A DNA stretch of 47,282 bases from Bacillus sp. 491mf (GCF_900112415.1 NZ_FOLV01000030.1:1-47282); one strand, 5' to 3'; shown: positions 29,039 through 42,684, counted from the first letter of the stretch. Numbers and translations: made by a program. Notes: generated from the letters alone by a model not told the origin.

Positions 29039-29461
29039 ATGCCTACTATTAACCAATTAGTGAGAAAAGGTCGTACTGATAAAGTATGGAAATCTAAATC
29101 ACCTGCGTTAAACAAAGGTTTCAACTCTTTAAAGAAAAAAGCAACTGATATCTCTGCACCTCAAAAACGTGGTGTATGTACTCGTGTTGGTACAATGACT
29201 CCAAAGAAACCGAACTCAGCGTTACGTAAATACGCTCGTGTACGTTTAACAAATGGTATCGAGGTAACAGCATACATCCCAGGTATCGGTCATAACTTAC
29301 AAGAGCACAGCGTAGTATTAATTCGCGGTGGTCGTGTAAAAGACTTACCAGGGGTACGTTACCACATCGTTCGTGGTGCGCTTGACACAGCTGGTGTTGA
29401 CAAACGTATGCAAGGACGTTCTAAATATGGTACTAAGAGACCAAAAGCAGCTAAGAAATAA
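29039..29461 (+). CDS. rpsL: 30S ribosomal protein S12
   Basis: S12 shapes the decoding centre. The 140-residue length is right from ATG 29039 ([11 protein letters not shown]) behind GAAGGGAGG at 29022-29030; an in-frame start 21 bases upstream overlaps that site. K56 and K57 in TPKKPNS are wild-type at the position where streptomycin resistance usually arises (E. coli K43), as is the second site in [13 protein letters not shown]. First gene of the str operon. Confidence 0.97.
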   Translation: MPTINQLVRKGRTDKVWKSKSPALNKGFNSLKKKATDISAPQKRGVCTRVGTMTPKKPNSALRKYARVRLTNGIEVTAYIPGIGHNLQEHSVVLIRGGRVKDLPGVRYHIVRGALDTAGVDKRMQGRSKYGTKRPKAAKK

Positions 29462-29475
29462 TAAAACTGAACTGA

Positions 29476-29961
<486 letters not shown>

Positions 29962-30019
29962 GATTCAACGCAAAATAATTGTAAGCATAGACCGCTTTAT
30001 TTGTCGCTTATGGAAGTGT

Positions 30020-30124
30020 GGAGAGGGAGAATGCCTCTCCCTTTCATTGGGCGCTCGTTTTACATAATGAGGGTACTGGACATACTGACATATGTAACAA
30101 AATAAAGTGGCTTTTTTGCTACTT
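30020..30124 (+). promoter_or_regulatory. two hairpins in the rpsG-fusA gap
   Basis: The first is a perfect 7-bp stem (GGAGAGG 30020-30026 with CCTCTCC 30034-30040) followed by CTTTC. The second is AAGTGGC (30105-30111) with GCTACTT (30118-30124) around six T. No clear promoter is seen in this 208-base gap, so fusA is probably expressed by readthrough with partial attenuation. Confidence 0.4.
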
Positions 30125-30169
30125 AAAATAAAATAATCCAATCCACATTAGGAAGGAGAAAGACACCAA

Positions 30170-32248
30170 ATGACTAGAGAGTTCTCCTTAGAAAACACTC
30201 GTAATATTGGTATCATGGCTCACATCGATGCTGGTAAAACAACAGCAACTGAGCGTATCCTGTACTACACAGGCCGCATTCATAAAATCGGTGAAACTCA
30301 CGAAGGTGCATCTCAGATGGACTGGATGGAGCAAGAACAAGAGCGTGGTATCACAATTACTTCTGCAGCAACTACAGCTCAATGGAAAGGTCACCGTGTA
30401 AACATCATTGACACTCCAGGACACGTAGACTTCACTGTAGAAGTAGAACGTTCTTTACGCGTACTTGATGGTGCAGTAGCAGTACTTGATGCGCAATCTG
30501 GTGTAGAACCACAAACAGAAACTGTTTGGCGTCAAGCAACTACTTACGGCGTACCACGTATCGTGTTCGTTAACAAAATGGACAAGATCGGTGCAGACTT
30601 CTTATATTCTGTAGGAACAATTCATGACCGTTTACAAGCAAACGCACATCCAATTCAGTTACCAATCGGTGCTGAGGATCAGTTTACAGGAATTATCGAT
30701 CTTGTTGAAGAGTGTGCATACATGTACACAAACGACTTAGGAACAGATATTCAACGCGTTGACATCCCTGCAGAACATAAAGAATTAGCTGATGAATACC
30801 GTGGAAAGCTTATTGAAGCGGTAGCAGAGCTTGATGAAGAAATGATGATGAAGTACCTAGAAGGTGAAGAAATCACTGTAGAAGAGCTTAAAGCAGGTAT
30901 CCGTAAGGCTACAACTTCTGTAGAATTCTTCCCAGTAATCTGTGGTTCTGCATTCAAAAATAAAGGTGTTCAAATTCTGTTAGATGCAGTTATCGACTAC
31001 CTACCATCTCCATTAGATGTACCTGCTATTAAAGGTACTCTTCCGGATACAGATGAAGAAGTAGAACGTCATTCTAGCGATGAAGAGCCTTTCGCAGCAT
31101 TAGCATTCAAAATCATGACTGACCCTTATGTTGGTAAGTTAACATTCTTCCGTGTGTACTCTGGTGTGTTAAACTCTGGATCATACGTGAAAAACTCAAC
31201 TAAAGGTAAGCGTGAGCGTGTAGGTCGTATCCTACAAATGCACGCAAACAGCCGTGAAGAGATTTCAACAGTTTACGCTGGTGATATCGCTGCTGCTGTA
31301 GGTTTGAAAGATACTACAACTGGTGATACTCTTTGTGACGAGAAGAGCCTTGTTATCCTTGAGTCTATGGAATTCCCAGAGCCAGTTATCTCTGTAGCTA
31401 TCGAACCAAAATCTAAAGCTGACCAAGATAAAATGGGTACAGCATTATCTAAGCTTTCTGAAGAAGATCCAACATTCCGTGCTCACACTGACCAAGAAAC
31501 TGGCCAAACAATCATCGCTGGTATGGGTGAACTTCACCTTGATATCATCGTTGACCGTATGCGCCGTGAATTCAAAGTGGAAGCAAACGTTGGTGCTCCT
31601 CAGGTAGCATACCGTGAGACTTTCCGCGCTTCAGCGAAAGTTGAAGGTAAGTTCGCTCGTCAATCTGGTGGTCGTGGACAATTCGGTCACGTTTGGATTG
31701 AGTTCGAACCTAACGAAGAAGGTAAAGGATTCGAATTCCAAAACAAGATCGTCGGTGGTGTAGTTCCACGTGAATACATCCCAGCTGTAGGAGCAGGTCT
31801 TGAAGATGCACTTAAAAATGGTGTACTTGCAGGATATCCTCTAGTAGACATTAAAGCTGCATTAGTTGACGGATCTTACCATGATGTTGACTCCTCTGAG
31901 ATGGCGTTCAAAATCGCTGCATCTATGGCACTTAAAGCTGCGGTTTCTAAATGTAACCCAGTAATTCTTGAGCCAATGATGAAAGTTGAAGTTGTAATTC
32001 CTGAAGAGTACATGGGTGACATTATGGGTGACGTAACTTCTCGCCGTGGACGCGTAGAAGGTATGGAAGCTCGTGGTAACGCACAAGTAGTTCGTGCGAT
32101 GGTTCCACTTTCTGAAATGTTCGGTTATGCAACGGCTCTACGTTCTAACACGCAAGGTCGTGGAACATTCTCAATGACATTTGATCATTATGAAGAAGTA
32201 CCGAAGTCTATTTCAGAAGAAATTGTTAAAAAAAATAAAGGTGAATAA
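30170..32248 (+). CDS. fusA: elongation factor G
   Basis: EF-G drives ribosomal translocation with GTP. The 692-residue protein has the G1 motif AHIDAGKT at 17-24, the DTPGH G3 motif, the NKMD G4 motif, and domains II to V complete to the C terminus. AAGGAGA lies upstream of ATG 30170. The tuf promoter begins at its stop codon, 118 bases before tuf. Confidence 0.97.
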   Translation: MTREFSLENTRNIGIMAHIDAGKTTATERILYYTGRIHKIGETHEGASQMDWMEQEQERGITITSAATTAQWKGHRVNIIDTPGHVDFTVEVERSLRVLDGAVAVLDAQSGVEPQTETVWRQATTYGVPRIVFVNKMDKIGADFLYSVGTIHDRLQANAHPIQLPIGAEDQFTGIIDLVEECAYMYTNDLGTDIQRVDIPAEHKELADEYRGKLIEAVAELDEEMMMKYLEGEEITVEELKAGIRKATTSVEFFPVICGSAFKNKGVQILLDAVIDYLPSPLDVPAIKGTLPDTDEEVERHSSDEEPFAALAFKIMTDPYVGKLTFFRVYSGVLNSGSYVKNSTKGKRERVGRILQMHANSREEISTVYAGDIAAAVGLKDTTTGDTLCDEKSLVILESMEFPEPVISVAIEPKSKADQDKMGTALSKLSEEDPTFRAHTDQETGQTIIAGMGELHLDIIVDRMRREFKVEANVGAPQVAYRETFRASAKVEGKFARQSGGRGQFGHVWIEFEPNEEGKGFEFQNKIVGGVVPREYIPAVGAGLEDALKNGVLAGYPLVDIKAALVDGSYHDVDSSEMAFKIAASMALKAAVSKCNPVILEPMMKVEVVIPEEYMGDIMGDVTSRRGRVEGMEARGNAQVVRAMVPLSEMFGYATALRSNTQGRGTFSMTFDHYEEVPKSISEEIVKKNKGE

Positions 32249-32277
32249 TTGATTTTTATCGATTGTTCAAGTATAAC
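32249..32277 (+). promoter_or_regulatory. candidate tuf promoter
   Basis: TTGATT (32249-32254) and TATAAC (32272-32277) are exactly 17 bases apart, starting one base after the fusA stop codon. A separate tuf promoter would explain the higher level of EF-Tu than EF-G. Confidence 0.55.
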
Positions 32278-32291
32278 TACTTATGTAAGCT

Positions 32292-32323
32292 TAGAAAGCG
32301 GGGCTTAGGTCCCTTACTTTCTA
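32292..32323 (+). other. tuf leader hairpin
   Basis: TAGAAAG (32292-32298) pairs with CTTTCTA (32317-32323), with an inner GGG/CCC pairing. There is no T tract, so it may stabilise the abundant tuf mRNA rather than terminate transcription. Confidence 0.45.
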
Positions 32324-32366
32324 GTCTAAATATAAAATAATCTATATAACTAAGGAGGAATTTAGA

Positions 32367-33554
32367 ATGGGAAAAGCTAAATTCGAACGTTCTAAACCAC
32401 ATGTTAACATTGGTACAATCGGCCACGTTGACCATGGTAAAACTACATTAACTGCTGCTATCACTACAGTTCTTGCAAAAGCTGGTGGTGCTGAAGCGAA
32501 AGGTTACGACCAAATCGATGCTGCTCCAGAAGAAAGAGAGCGCGGTATCACAATCTCAACTGCACACGTTGAGTATGAAACTGAAACTCGTCACTATGCA
32601 CACGTTGACTGCCCAGGCCATGCTGACTATGTTAAAAACATGATCACTGGTGCTGCTCAAATGGACGGCGGTATCTTAGTAGTATCTGCTGCTGATGGCC
32701 CAATGCCTCAAACTCGTGAGCACATCCTTCTTTCTCGTCAAGTAGGTGTTCCTTACATCGTTGTATTCTTAAACAAATGCGACATGGTTGACGACGAAGA
32801 GTTATTAGAATTAGTAGAAATGGAAGTTCGCGATCTATTATCTGAATACGACTTCCCAGGCGATGATATCCCTGTAGTTAAAGGTTCTGCTCTTAAAGCT
32901 CTTCAAGGAGATGCTGAGTGGGAAGCAAAAATCATCGAATTAATGGCTGAAGTTGATTCTTATATCCCAACTCCAGAACGTGACACTGAAAAAGCATTCT
33001 TAATGCCTGTTGAGGACGTGTTCTCTATCACAGGTCGTGGTACAGTTGCTACAGGTCGTGTAGAGCGCGGTGTAGTTAAAGTTGGTGACGTAGTAGAAAT
33101 CATCGGTTTTGAAGAAGAAAACAAATCTACAACTGTAACTGGTGTAGAAATGTTCCGTAAGCTTCTTGATCAAGCTCAAGCTGGAGACAACATCGGTGCT
33201 TTACTTCGTGGGGTTGCTCGTGAAGACATCCAACGTGGACAAGTTCTTGCTAAAACTGGCTCTGTAAAAGCTCACGCTAAATTCAAAGCTGAAGTTTTCG
33301 TTTTATCTAAAGAAGAAGGTGGACGTCACACTCCATTCTTCGCTAACTACCGCCCACAATTCTATTTCCGTACAACTGACGTAACTGGTATCATCCAATT
33401 ACCAGAAGGTACTGAAATGGTAATGCCTGGCGACAACATCGAAATGACTATCGAGCTTATCGCTCCAATCGCGATCGAAGAAGGAACTAAGTTCTCTATT
33501 CGTGAAGGTGGACGTACAGTAGGTTACGGCGTAGTTGCAACTATCGTTGAGTAA
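32367..33554 (+). CDS. tuf: elongation factor Tu
   Basis: EF-Tu delivers aminoacyl-tRNA to the ribosome. The 395-residue protein carries GHVDHGKT at 19-26, the DCPGH switch II motif and the NKCD base-recognition motif, followed by intact beta-barrel domains 2 and 3. AAGGAGGAA precedes ATG 32367. It closes the str operon and is followed by a strong terminator. Confidence 0.98.
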   Translation: MGKAKFERSKPHVNIGTIGHVDHGKTTLTAAITTVLAKAGGAEAKGYDQIDAAPEERERGITISTAHVEYETETRHYAHVDCPGHADYVKNMITGAAQMDGGILVVSAADGPMPQTREHILLSRQVGVPYIVVFLNKCDMVDDEELLELVEMEVRDLLSEYDFPGDDIPVVKGSALKALQGDAEWEAKIIELMAEVDSYIPTPERDTEKAFLMPVEDVFSITGRGTVATGRVERGVVKVGDVVEIIGFEEENKSTTVTGVEMFRKLLDQAQAGDNIGALLRGVAREDIQRGQVLAKTGSVKAHAKFKAEVFVLSKEEGGRHTPFFANYRPQFYFRTTDVTGIIQLPEGTEMVMPGDNIEMTIELIAPIAIEEGTKFSIREGGRTVGYGVVATIVE

Positions 33555-33570
33555 TCTTAGCTGATATATG

Positions 33571-33602
33571 AAACCCAAGGGATTTTCCCTTGGGTTTTTT
33601 AT
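33571..33602 (+). terminator. str operon terminator
   Basis: A perfect 12-bp stem (33571-33582 with 33586-33597, loop TTT) runs into a T tract. It closes the tuf transcript. Confidence 0.95.
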
Positions 33603-33631
33603 TTATAATAAATAAAACCTATTTTTAAGTT

Positions 33632-33660
33632 TTGACGAGTTTCTTCTATTAATATATAAA
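33632..33660 (+). promoter_or_regulatory. S10 operon promoter candidate P1
   Basis: TTGACG (33632-33637) and TATAAA (33655-33660) are 17 bases apart. It lies 30 bases beyond the str terminator and is the most distal of three in the 341-base tuf-rpsJ gap. Confidence 0.55.
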
Positions 33661-33712
33661 ATGCAAAACTCTTCAACCAAAAACTGTAAAAAGAATTACA
33701 ACAGATGAAAAC

Positions 33713-33741
33713 TTGAAATTCGTTAAAGTACCATGTATAAT
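33713..33741 (+). promoter_or_regulatory. S10 operon promoter candidate P2
   Basis: TTGAAA (33713-33718) and a perfect TATAAT (33736-33741) are 17 bases apart. Confidence 0.65.
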
Positions 33742-33781
33742 AGCAAAAGTACAGTAAATGACGATGTGCACAAATAAAGTG

Positions 33782-33810
33782 TTGCATCTAGGCTAGAAAC
33801 ATTGTATAAT
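33782..33810 (+). promoter_or_regulatory. S10 operon promoter candidate P3, within a palindrome
   Basis: TTGCAT (33782-33787) and a perfect TATAAT (33805-33810) are 17 bases apart. The -10 lies inside an 8-bp inverted repeat (AACATTGT 33798-33805 with ACAATGTT 33813-33820). Confidence 0.65.
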
Positions 33811-33819
33811 AAACAATGT

Positions 33820-34252
<433 letters not shown>

Positions 34253-34285
34253 TTTATATAAGTTAAAATGTAGGAGGTGTAACTC

Positions 34286-34918
34286 ATGACCAAAGGAATC
34301 TTAGGAAAAAAGATCGGTATGACTCAAGTATTTGCTGAAAACGGCGAGCTAATTCCTGTAACTGTTATCGAAGCGACTCCAAACGTTGTCCTTCAAAAGA
34401 AAACTGTTGAAACTGATGGCTACAATGCAATTCAGTTAGGTTTTGATGACAAACGCGAAAAATTAGCTAACAAACCTGAACAAGGTCACGTTGCTAAAGC
34501 AACTACTGCTCCTAAGCGCTTCATTCGCGAACTTCGCGATGCAGACGTTGAAGGACAAGAAGTTGGTCAAGAGGTAAAAGTAGAAGTTTTCGCTGCAGGT
34601 GAAACTGTAGACGTAACAGGTATTTCTAAAGGTAAAGGTTTCCAAGGTGCTATTAAACGCCACGGACAATCTCGCGGACCTATGTCTCATGGTTCTCGTT
34701 ATCACCGTCGTCCTGGTTCAATGGGCCCTGTTGCTCCGAACCGTGTATTCAAAGGCAAAAAACTTGCTGGACGTATGGGTGGAGACCAAGTTACTATCCA
34801 AAACTTAGAAATCGTTCAAGTTGATGTTGAACGTAACATCCTGTTAGTAAAAGGCAACGTTCCTGGCGCTAAGAAATCTCTTGTAGTTGTTCGTAGTGCT
34901 GTTAAGGCTAGCAAATAA
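34286..34918 (+). CDS. rplC: 50S ribosomal protein L3
   Basis: L3 is an early assembly protein reaching the peptidyl-transferase centre. The 210-residue protein begins [15 protein letters not shown] and contains the loop [14 protein letters not shown] and the RPGSMG stretch near the linezolid and tiamulin contact region, without visible alterations. TAGGAGGTG precedes ATG 34286. It lies 33 bases after rpsJ. Confidence 0.97.
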   Translation: MTKGILGKKIGMTQVFAENGELIPVTVIEATPNVVLQKKTVETDGYNAIQLGFDDKREKLANKPEQGHVAKATTAPKRFIRELRDADVEGQEVGQEVKVEVFAAGETVDVTGISKGKGFQGAIKRHGQSRGPMSHGSRYHRRPGSMGPVAPNRVFKGKKLAGRMGGDQVTIQNLEIVQVDVERNILLVKGNVPGAKKSLVVVRSAVKASK

Positions 34919-34944
34919 TTCTCTATAAGAAAGGAGGAACCCCA

Positions 34945-35568
34945 ATGCCAAAAGTAAAGTTATTTAACCAAACTGGTTCTGAAGTTGGTGAAATCCAATT
35001 AGCTGAAACTATTTTCGGTATCGAACCAAACGAAGCTGTACTTTTTGAAGCAGTAATGATGCAACGTGCATCTTTACGTCAAGGTACACATAAAGTAAAA
35101 ACTCGCTCTGAAGTGCGCGGTGGAGGTCGCAAACCATGGCGTCAAAAAGGAACTGGACGTGCTCGTCAAGGTTCTATCCGCTCTCCTCAATGGCGCGGTG
35201 GTGGTACGGTATTCGGACCTACACCAAGAAGCTATGCATACAAACTACCTAAAAAAGTTCGTCGCTTAGCTATTAAATCTGCATTAGCTACTAAAGTAGT
35301 TGAGAACAACATCGTAGTTCTTGAAGACTTAGTGTTAAATGCACCAAAAACAAAAGACATGGTGGCAGTTCTTAAAGGATTAACTGTTGAGAAGAAAGCT
35401 CTTATCGTAACTGCTGATGTAAACGAAGCAGTTGAGTTATCTGCTCGCAATATTCCTGGAGTAACAGTAATCACTGCTGATGGCGTAAACGTTTTAGACG
35501 TGCTTCATCATGATAAGCTAATCATGACAAAAGCGGCAGTGGAAAAAGTAGAGGAGGTGCTTGCATAA
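34945..35568 (+). CDS. rplD: 50S ribosomal protein L4
   Basis: L4 lines the exit tunnel and, in enteric bacteria, represses the S10 operon. The 207-residue protein has the long tunnel loop, including [19 protein letters not shown], with the wild-type macrolide-constriction region. AAAGGAGGA precedes ATG 34945. Its stop overlaps the rplW start by one base (TAATG), so the two are translationally coupled. Confidence 0.97.
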   Translation: MPKVKLFNQTGSEVGEIQLAETIFGIEPNEAVLFEAVMMQRASLRQGTHKVKTRSEVRGGGRKPWRQKGTGRARQGSIRSPQWRGGGTVFGPTPRSYAYKLPKKVRRLAIKSALATKVVENNIVVLEDLVLNAPKTKDMVAVLKGLTVEKKALIVTADVNEAVELSARNIPGVTVITADGVNVLDVLHHDKLIMTKAAVEKVEEVLA

Positions 35569-35858
35569 TGAAAGATCCTCGTGATATCATTAAGCGCCCA
35601 GTTATCACTGAACGTTCTATGGAAATGATGGCTGAAAAAAAATACACGTTCGATGTGGACGTTAAAGCTAATAAAACGGAAGTTAAAGATGCTGTAGAAG
35701 CGATCTTTGGTGTTGAAGTTGAGAAAGTAAATATCATGAACTACAAACCAAAAGCAAAACGTGTTGGTCGTCACGCTGGTTTTACTAACCGTCGTCGTAA
35801 AGCAATCGTTAAGCTTACTGCTGACAGCAAAGAAATCGAGATCTTCCAAGGAGTTTAA
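35568..35858 (+). CDS. rplW: 50S ribosomal protein L23
   Basis: L23 sits at the tunnel exit and docks trigger factor and SRP. The 96-residue protein contains the [11 protein letters not shown] start and the [13 protein letters not shown] loop. The start overlaps the rplD stop, with AGAGGAGG inside the end of rplD as the ribosome site. Confidence 0.97.
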   Translation: MKDPRDIIKRPVITERSMEMMAEKKYTFDVDVKANKTEVKDAVEAIFGVEVEKVNIMNYKPKAKRVGRHAGFTNRRRKAIVKLTADSKEIEIFQGV

Positions 35859-35886
35859 TTCTTACTAAAGAAGGAGGGAAAATCAG

Positions 35887-36717
35887 ATGGCAATTAAAAA
35901 GTATAATCCAACTACTAACGGTCGTCGTAACATGACTACGAATGATTTCGCTGAAATCACGACTGATAGACCGGAAAAATCATTACTTGCGCCTTTAAGC
36001 AAAAAGGCTGGACGTAATAACCAAGGTAAAATTACTGTACGTCACCAAGGTGGCGGACACAAGCGTCAATACCGTATCATCGACTTCAAACGTAACAAAG
36101 ATGGAATTCCTGGACGCGTTGCTACGATCGAATACGATCCAAACCGCTCTGCGAATATCGCATTAATTAACTACGTTGACGGTGAAAAACGTTACATCCT
36201 TGCTCCTAAAAACTTAGAAGTAGGTATGGAAATCATGTCTGGCCCAGAGGCTGACATTAAAATCGGTAACGCATTACCATTAATCAACATTCCAGTAGGT
36301 ACAGTTGTTCATAACATCGAGCTTAAACCAGGTCGCGGTGGACAATTAGTTCGTTCTGCTGGTACATCTGCTCAAGTACTTGGTAAAGAAGGTAAATACG
36401 TACTTGTACGTTTAACTTCTGGTGAAGTACGCTTAGTTCTAGCTACTTGCCGCGCTACAGTAGGTCAAGTAGGTAATGAACACCATGAGCTTATTAAAAT
36501 TGGTAAAGCGGGTCGTTCTCGCTGGTTAGGCAAGCGCCCAACTGTTCGTGGTTCTGTAATGAACCCATGTGATCACCCACACGGTGGTGGTGAAGGTCGC
36601 TCACCAATCGGACGTAAGTCTCCAATGTCTCCATGGGGTAAACCAACTCTTGGATTCAAAACTCGTAAGAAAAATAAAGCGTCTGACAAATTCATCGTTC
36701 GTCGTCGTAAAAAATAA
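35887..36717 (+). CDS. rplB: 50S ribosomal protein L2
   Basis: L2 is an essential early protein near the peptidyl-transferase centre. The 276-residue protein has the SH3-like and OB domains and the conserved C-terminal [15 protein letters not shown] segment that includes the functionally important histidine. GAAGGAGGG precedes ATG 35887. A 9-bp hairpin separates it from rpsS. Confidence 0.97.
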   Translation: MAIKKYNPTTNGRRNMTTNDFAEITTDRPEKSLLAPLSKKAGRNNQGKITVRHQGGGHKRQYRIIDFKRNKDGIPGRVATIEYDPNRSANIALINYVDGEKRYILAPKNLEVGMEIMSGPEADIKIGNALPLINIPVGTVVHNIELKPGRGGQLVRSAGTSAQVLGKEGKYVLVRLTSGEVRLVLATCRATVGQVGNEHHELIKIGKAGRSRWLGKRPTVRGSVMNPCDHPHGGGEGRSPIGRKSPMSPWGKPTLGFKTRKKNKASDKFIVRRRKK

Positions 36718-36727
36718 TGGGGTTGTA

Positions 36728-36752
36728 GTACGGTTCATTTTTAGAACCGTAC
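36728..36752 (+). other. perfect hairpin between rplB and rpsS
   Basis: GTACGGTTC (36728-36736) and GAACCGTAC (36744-36752) form a 9-bp stem with an ATTTTTA loop. No T tract follows. It is the only strong hairpin inside the otherwise tightly packed S10 gene cluster. Confidence 0.7.
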
Positions 36753-36777
36753 GGCAATCACGAAGGGAGGCACCAAA

Positions 36778-37056
36778 ATGGCTCGTAGCTTGAAAAAAGG
36801 ACCATTTGTCGATGATCATTTAATGAACAAAATTGCAAAGTTAAATGAAACTGAGCAAAAGCAAGTTGTAAAAACTTGGTCTCGTCGTTCAACGATCTTC
36901 CCACAGTTTATTGGTCATACAATCGCTGTATATGATGGTCGTAAACACGTTCCTGTATACGTAACTGAAGATATGGTAGGCCACAAGTTAGGTGAGTTCG
37001 CACCAACTCGTACGTACAAAGGTCATGATGCTGACGATAAGAAAACTAGAAGATAA
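36778..37056 (+). CDS. rpsS: 30S ribosomal protein S19
   Basis: S19 lies in the 30S head and contacts S13 and the A-site region. The 92-residue protein begins [12 protein letters not shown] and contains the [20 protein letters not shown] core. GAAGGGAGG lies upstream of ATG 36778. The rplV start follows 17 bases later. Confidence 0.97.
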   Translation: MARSLKKGPFVDDHLMNKIAKLNETEQKQVVKTWSRRSTIFPQFIGHTIAVYDGRKHVPVYVTEDMVGHKLGEFAPTRTYKGHDADDKKTRR

Positions 37057-37073
37057 TGAGAGGAGGCACTTCA

Positions 37074-37415
37074 ATGCAAGCTAAAGCAGTAGCGAGAACA
37101 GTTCGTATTGCTCCTCGTAAAGTTCGTTTAGTAGTAGACTTAATCCGAGGTAAGCAAGTGGGTGAAGCGATTGCTATCCTTAACCACACACCAAAAACTG
37201 CTTCTCCAGTTGTAGAAAAAGTTTTAAAATCTGCAATCGCAAACGCAGAGCATAACTACGAAATGGATGTAAACAACTTAGTTGTAGAAAAAGTTTTCGT
37301 TGACGAAGGTCCAACGTTAAAACGTTTCCGTCCACGTGCAATGGGTCGTGCTAGCCAAATTAACAAGCGCACAAGCCACATTACAGTTGTGGTATCTGAA
37401 AAGAAGGAGGGATAA
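37074..37415 (+). CDS. rplV: 50S ribosomal protein L22
   Basis: L22 lines the exit tunnel opposite L4. The 113-residue form starts at ATG 37074 ([17 protein letters not shown]), behind GAGAGGAGG; an in-frame ATG at 37056 overlaps the rpsS stop and carries no site. The beta-hairpin tip ([16 protein letters not shown]) is normal, with no macrolide-resistance insertion. Confidence 0.97.
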   Translation: MQAKAVARTVRIAPRKVRLVVDLIRGKQVGEAIAILNHTPKTASPVVEKVLKSAIANAEHNYEMDVNNLVVEKVFVDEGPTLKRFRPRAMGRASQINKRTSHITVVVSEKKEG

Positions 37416-37418
37416 TCG

Positions 37419-38704
<1,286 letters not shown>

Positions 38705-38724
38705 ATTGAGGGGAGGTTTGCAAA

Positions 38725-38988
38725 GTGAGCGAACGTAACCAACGCAAAGTTTATACTGGTCGTGTTGTTTCTGACAAAATGGACAAAACGATTACAGTTT
38801 TAGTTGAAACTTACAAAACTCATTCCTTGTACGGAAAACGCGTTAAGTATTCTAAGAAGTACAAAGCGCATGATGAGCAAAACCAAGCAAAAGTTGGCGA
38901 TATCGTAAAAATCATGGAAACTCGCCCGCTTTCTGCTACTAAGCGTTTCCGTTTAGTTGAAATCGTTGAAGAAGCGGTTATTATCTAA
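38725..38988 (+). CDS. rpsQ: 30S ribosomal protein S17
   Basis: S17 is a primary 16S rRNA binder with an OB fold. The 87-residue protein starts at GTG 38725 ([22 protein letters not shown]) behind GGGGAGG. The [14 protein letters not shown] and [20 protein letters not shown] segments identify it. Confidence 0.97.
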   Translation: MSERNQRKVYTGRVVSDKMDKTITVLVETYKTHSLYGKRVKYSKKYKAHDEQNQAKVGDIVKIMETRPLSATKRFRLVEIVEEAVII

Positions 38989-39031
38989 ATAGACGAATCG
39001 GAATTTTAAGTCCGAAGGGAGGTTTCATAAC

Positions 39032-39400
39032 ATGATCCAACAAGAATCTCGTTTGAAAGTAGCTGACAACTCTGGCGCACGTGAACTTTTAACAATCAAA
39101 GTATTAGGCGGCTCTGGTCGCAAATACGCAAACATCGGTGATATTATCGTTGCTACGGTAAAACAAGCAACACCAGGTGGCGTTGTTAAAAAAGGTGACG
39201 TTGTTAAAGCAGTAGTAGTACGTACGAAGAGCGGTGCTCGTCGTCCAGACGGTTCTTACATCAAATTTGATGAAAACGCAGCGGTTATCATTAAAGACGA
39301 TAAGAGCCCACGTGGTACTCGTATCTTCGGACCAGTAGCTCGTGAATTACGTGATAACAACTTCATGAAGATCGTTTCTTTAGCTCCAGAAGTTCTATAA
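39032..39400 (+). CDS. rplN: 50S ribosomal protein L14
   Basis: L14 makes an intersubunit bridge and is the docking site of RsfS. The 122-residue protein begins [16 protein letters not shown] and contains the [15 protein letters not shown] segment. GAAGGGAGG precedes ATG 39032. It is the first spc-type gene after the S10 group. Confidence 0.97.
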   Translation: MIQQESRLKVADNSGARELLTIKVLGGSGRKYANIGDIIVATVKQATPGGVVKKGDVVKAVVVRTKSGARRPDGSYIKFDENAAVIIKDDKSPRGTRIFGPVARELRDNNFMKIVSLAPEVL

Positions 39401-39438
39401 TTTAAGGTATTGCCTTGCTAAGGAGGTGCAGAAGTAAG

Positions 39439-39750
39439 ATGCATGTAAAAAAAGGTGATAAAGTACAGGTAATCAGTGGTAAAGACAAAGGGAAACAAGG
39501 TGTTATCCTTGCAGCTTTTCCGAAAGAAAGCCGTGTTATCGTTGAGGGTGTTAACATCGTTAAAAAGCACTCTAAGCCATCACAATTAAATCCACAAGGT
39601 GGAATTATCACGAAAGAAGCAGCTATCCACGTATCTAATGTTATGCCATTAGATCCTAAAACAGGTGTACCTACTCGTGTAGGTTACAAAGTGGAAGATG
39701 GTAAAAAAGTTCGTGTTGCAAAAAAATCTGGTGAATCATTAGATAAATAA
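39439..39750 (+). CDS. rplX: 50S ribosomal protein L24
   Basis: L24 is a KOW-domain protein that initiates 50S assembly. The 103-residue form starts at ATG 39439 ([18 protein letters not shown]), after AAGGAGGTG at about 39419-39427; the in-frame alternative at 39415 overlaps that site. Confidence 0.96.
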   Translation: MHVKKGDKVQVISGKDKGKQGVILAAFPKESRVIVEGVNIVKKHSKPSQLNPQGGIITKEAAIHVSNVMPLDPKTGVPTRVGYKVEDGKKVRVAKKSGESLDK

Positions 39751-39776
39751 GTTCAATATGAAAGGAGGTCCCTTCA

Positions 39777-40316
39777 TTGAATCGCCTTAAAGAGAAATTC
39801 CAAAAAGAAATTACTCCTGCTCTTATGAGCAAGTTTAACTATAAATCTGTTATGGAAGTACCGAAAATCGAAAAGATCGTAATCAACACTGGTGTTGGTG
39901 ACGCGGTATCCAATTCTAAAGCATTAGACAGTGCTGTAGAAGAATTAACTCAAATCGCAGGTCAAAAGCCTGTTGTAACTCGCGCTAAAAAATCTATCGC
40001 AGGTTTCCGTCTTCGTGAGGGTATGCCTATCGGTGCAAAGGTTACTTTACGCGGCGAGCAAATGTATGAGTTCTTCGACAAATTAGTATCAGTTTCTTTA
40101 CCACGTGTACGTGATTTCCGTGGTGTTTCTAAGAAATCTTTCGATGGTCGTGGTAACTACACATTAGGTGTTAAAGAGCAATTAATTTTCCCTGAGATTG
40201 ATTATGATAAAGTGAGCAAAGTTCGTGGTATGGACATCGTAATCGTTACTACAGCGAAAACTGATGAAGAAGCTCGTGAACTTTTAACACAATTCGGTAT
40301 GCCATTCCAAAAATAA
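39777..40316 (+). CDS. rplE: 50S ribosomal protein L5
   Basis: L5 binds 5S rRNA and the P-site tRNA elbow. The 179-residue protein starts at TTG 39777 ([17 protein letters not shown]), six bases after AAAGGAGGTC, a strong site compensating for the rare start. The [14 protein letters not shown] and [17 protein letters not shown] segments identify it. Confidence 0.97.
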   Translation: MNRLKEKFQKEITPALMSKFNYKSVMEVPKIEKIVINTGVGDAVSNSKALDSAVEELTQIAGQKPVVTRAKKSIAGFRLREGMPIGAKVTLRGEQMYEFFDKLVSVSLPRVRDFRGVSKKSFDGRGNYTLGVKEQLIFPEIDYDKVSKVRGMDIVIVTTAKTDEEARELLTQFGMPFQK

Positions 40317-40535
<219 letters not shown>

Positions 40536-40564
40536 TCCCCACAAATGGGAAGGAGGTAAAACAT

Positions 40565-40963
40565 ATGGTGATGACAGATCCAATTGCAGATATGCTTACT
40601 CGCATCCGTAATGCGAACATGGTACGTCATGAGAAATTAGAAGTTCCTGCTTCTAAAATCAAAAAAGAAATCGCTGAAATCTTAAAACGTGAAGGTTTCA
40701 TTCGTGATGTGGAATACATCGAGGATAACAAACAAGGTATCCTTCGCATTTTCCTAAAATACGGTGTAAACAACGAACGTGTAATCACTGGATTAAAGCG
40801 TATTAGTAAGCCTGGCTTACGCGTTTATGCAAAAGCTGACGAAGTACCACGTGTACTTAACGGATTAGGTATTGCACTTGTTTCTACATCTAAGGGCGTA
40901 ATGACTGACAAAGAAGCTCGTCAATTACAAACTGGTGGAGAAGTAGTAGCATACGTTTGGTAA
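40565..40963 (+). CDS. rpsH: 30S ribosomal protein S8
   Basis: S8 is a primary 16S rRNA binder and, in enteric bacteria, the spc operon repressor. The 132-residue form starts at ATG 40565 ([17 protein letters not shown]) behind GGAAGGAGGT at 40549-40558. The C-terminal [14 protein letters not shown] is the conserved RNA-binding loop. Confidence 0.97.
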   Translation: MVMTDPIADMLTRIRNANMVRHEKLEVPASKIKKEIAEILKREGFIRDVEYIEDNKQGILRIFLKYGVNNERVITGLKRISKPGLRVYAKADEVPRVLNGLGIALVSTSKGVMTDKEARQLQTGGEVVAYVW

Positions 40964-40995
40964 TATATATTTAAAACGAACGGAGGTGTGACCAC

Positions 40996-41535
40996 ATGTC
41001 TCGTATTGGTAAAAAGATTCTTGAAATCCCTGCAGGTGTTACAGTTACAGTAGCAGAAAATAATACAGTAACTGTAAAAGGCCCTAAAGGTGAATTAACT
41101 CGTACTTTCAATGCTGATATGGTTATCAAAATTGAAGAAAATATCTTAACAGTAGAACGTCCTACTGAGCAGAAAGAACACCGTGCATTACACGGAACAA
41201 CTCGTGCTCTTCTAGGAAACATGGTTGAAGGTGTAACTACAGGTTTCGCTCGCGGACTTGAATTAATCGGTGTTGGTTACCGTGCACAAAAACAAGGTGA
41301 CAAACTTGTATTAAACGTAGGTTACTCTCACCCAGTTGAGATGACTCCAGAAGCTGGTCTTGAAGTTGAAGTTCCTGCTCCTACAAAGATCGTAATTAAA
41401 GGTATCGACAAGCAACGTGTTGGCGAATTCGCTGCTAACATTCGCGCTGTACGTGCTCCAGAGCCATATAAAGGCAAAGGTATTCGTTACGAAGGCGAAG
41501 TTGTACGTCGTAAAGAAGGTAAAACTGCTAAGTAA
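40996..41535 (+). CDS. rplF: 50S ribosomal protein L6
   Basis: L6 has two similar domains near the GTPase centre. The 179-residue protein begins [17 protein letters not shown]. It contains the LIGVGYRAQ segment and the C-terminal [14 protein letters not shown] motif. CGGAGGTG precedes ATG 40996. Confidence 0.97.
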   Translation: MSRIGKKILEIPAGVTVTVAENNTVTVKGPKGELTRTFNADMVIKIEENILTVERPTEQKEHRALHGTTRALLGNMVEGVTTGFARGLELIGVGYRAQKQGDKLVLNVGYSHPVEMTPEAGLEVEVPAPTKIVIKGIDKQRVGEFAANIRAVRAPEPYKGKGIRYEGEVVRRKEGKTAK

Positions 41536-41566
41536 ACCCGTTAGGTGAAAGAAAGGAGTGACAAGA

Positions 41567-41929
41567 ATGATCACTAAACCTGATAAAAATGCGGTTCGTA
41601 AGAAAAGACATGCACGTGTACGTGCAAAGCTTACTGGTACAGCTGAGCGTCCACGTTTAAACGTGTTCCGTTCTAACCAACACATTTACGCTCAAGTAAT
41701 TGATGATGTAAACGGTGTAACATTAGTAAGTGCGTCTACTCTTGATAAAGAACTTACTCTTAACGGTACAAGCAACATCGAAGCTGCTACTAAAGTTGGC
41801 GAAATCGTTGCTAAACGTGCTGTAGAGAAAGGCGTTAAAGAAGTAGTATTTGATCGCGGCGGTTACTTATACCATGGCCGTGTTAAAGCTTTAGCTGAAG
41901 CTGCTCGTGAGGCTGGCTTACAATTTTAA
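41567..41929 (+). CDS. rplR: 50S ribosomal protein L18
   Basis: L18 carries 5S rRNA into the central protuberance. The 120-residue form starts at ATG 41567 ([17 protein letters not shown]) behind AAAGGAG; the GTG at 41558 overlaps the site. The [17 protein letters not shown] and [17 protein letters not shown] segments identify it. Confidence 0.97.
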   Translation: MITKPDKNAVRKKRHARVRAKLTGTAERPRLNVFRSNQHIYAQVIDDVNGVTLVSASTLDKELTLNGTSNIEAATKVGEIVAKRAVEKGVKEVVFDRGGYLYHGRVKALAEAAREAGLQF

Positions 41930-41950
41930 TGGTCAAAGGAGGGAAAATAG

Positions 41951-42451
<501 letters not shown>

Positions 42452-42468
42452 GAAGGAGGGAAAACATA

Positions 42469-42651
42469 ATGGCGAAAAAGTTAGAAATTACCCTCACTCG
42501 TAGTGTAATTGGTCGTCCGCAAGATCAACGTGCGACTGTAGAAGCTTTAGGTCTTAAAAAGTTGAATTCAACTGTAGTTAAGGAAGAAACTCCTGCTATT
42601 CGTGGTATGATCAACAAAGTTTCTCACCTTGTAACTGTAAAAGAAGCTTAA
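42469..42651 (+). CDS. rpmD: 50S ribosomal protein L30
   Basis: The 60-residue protein is the short bacterial form of L30, recognised by [23 protein letters not shown]-type sequence (residues 7-29) and the later [21 protein letters not shown] lies upstream of ATG 42469. It sits between rpsE and rplO as usual. Confidence 0.97.
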   Translation: MAKKLEITLTRSVIGRPQDQRATVEALGLKKLNSTVVKEETPAIRGMINKVSHLVTVKEA

Positions 42652-42684
42652 TGATAACTTATCAATATAAGGAGGTGCCTGGGA

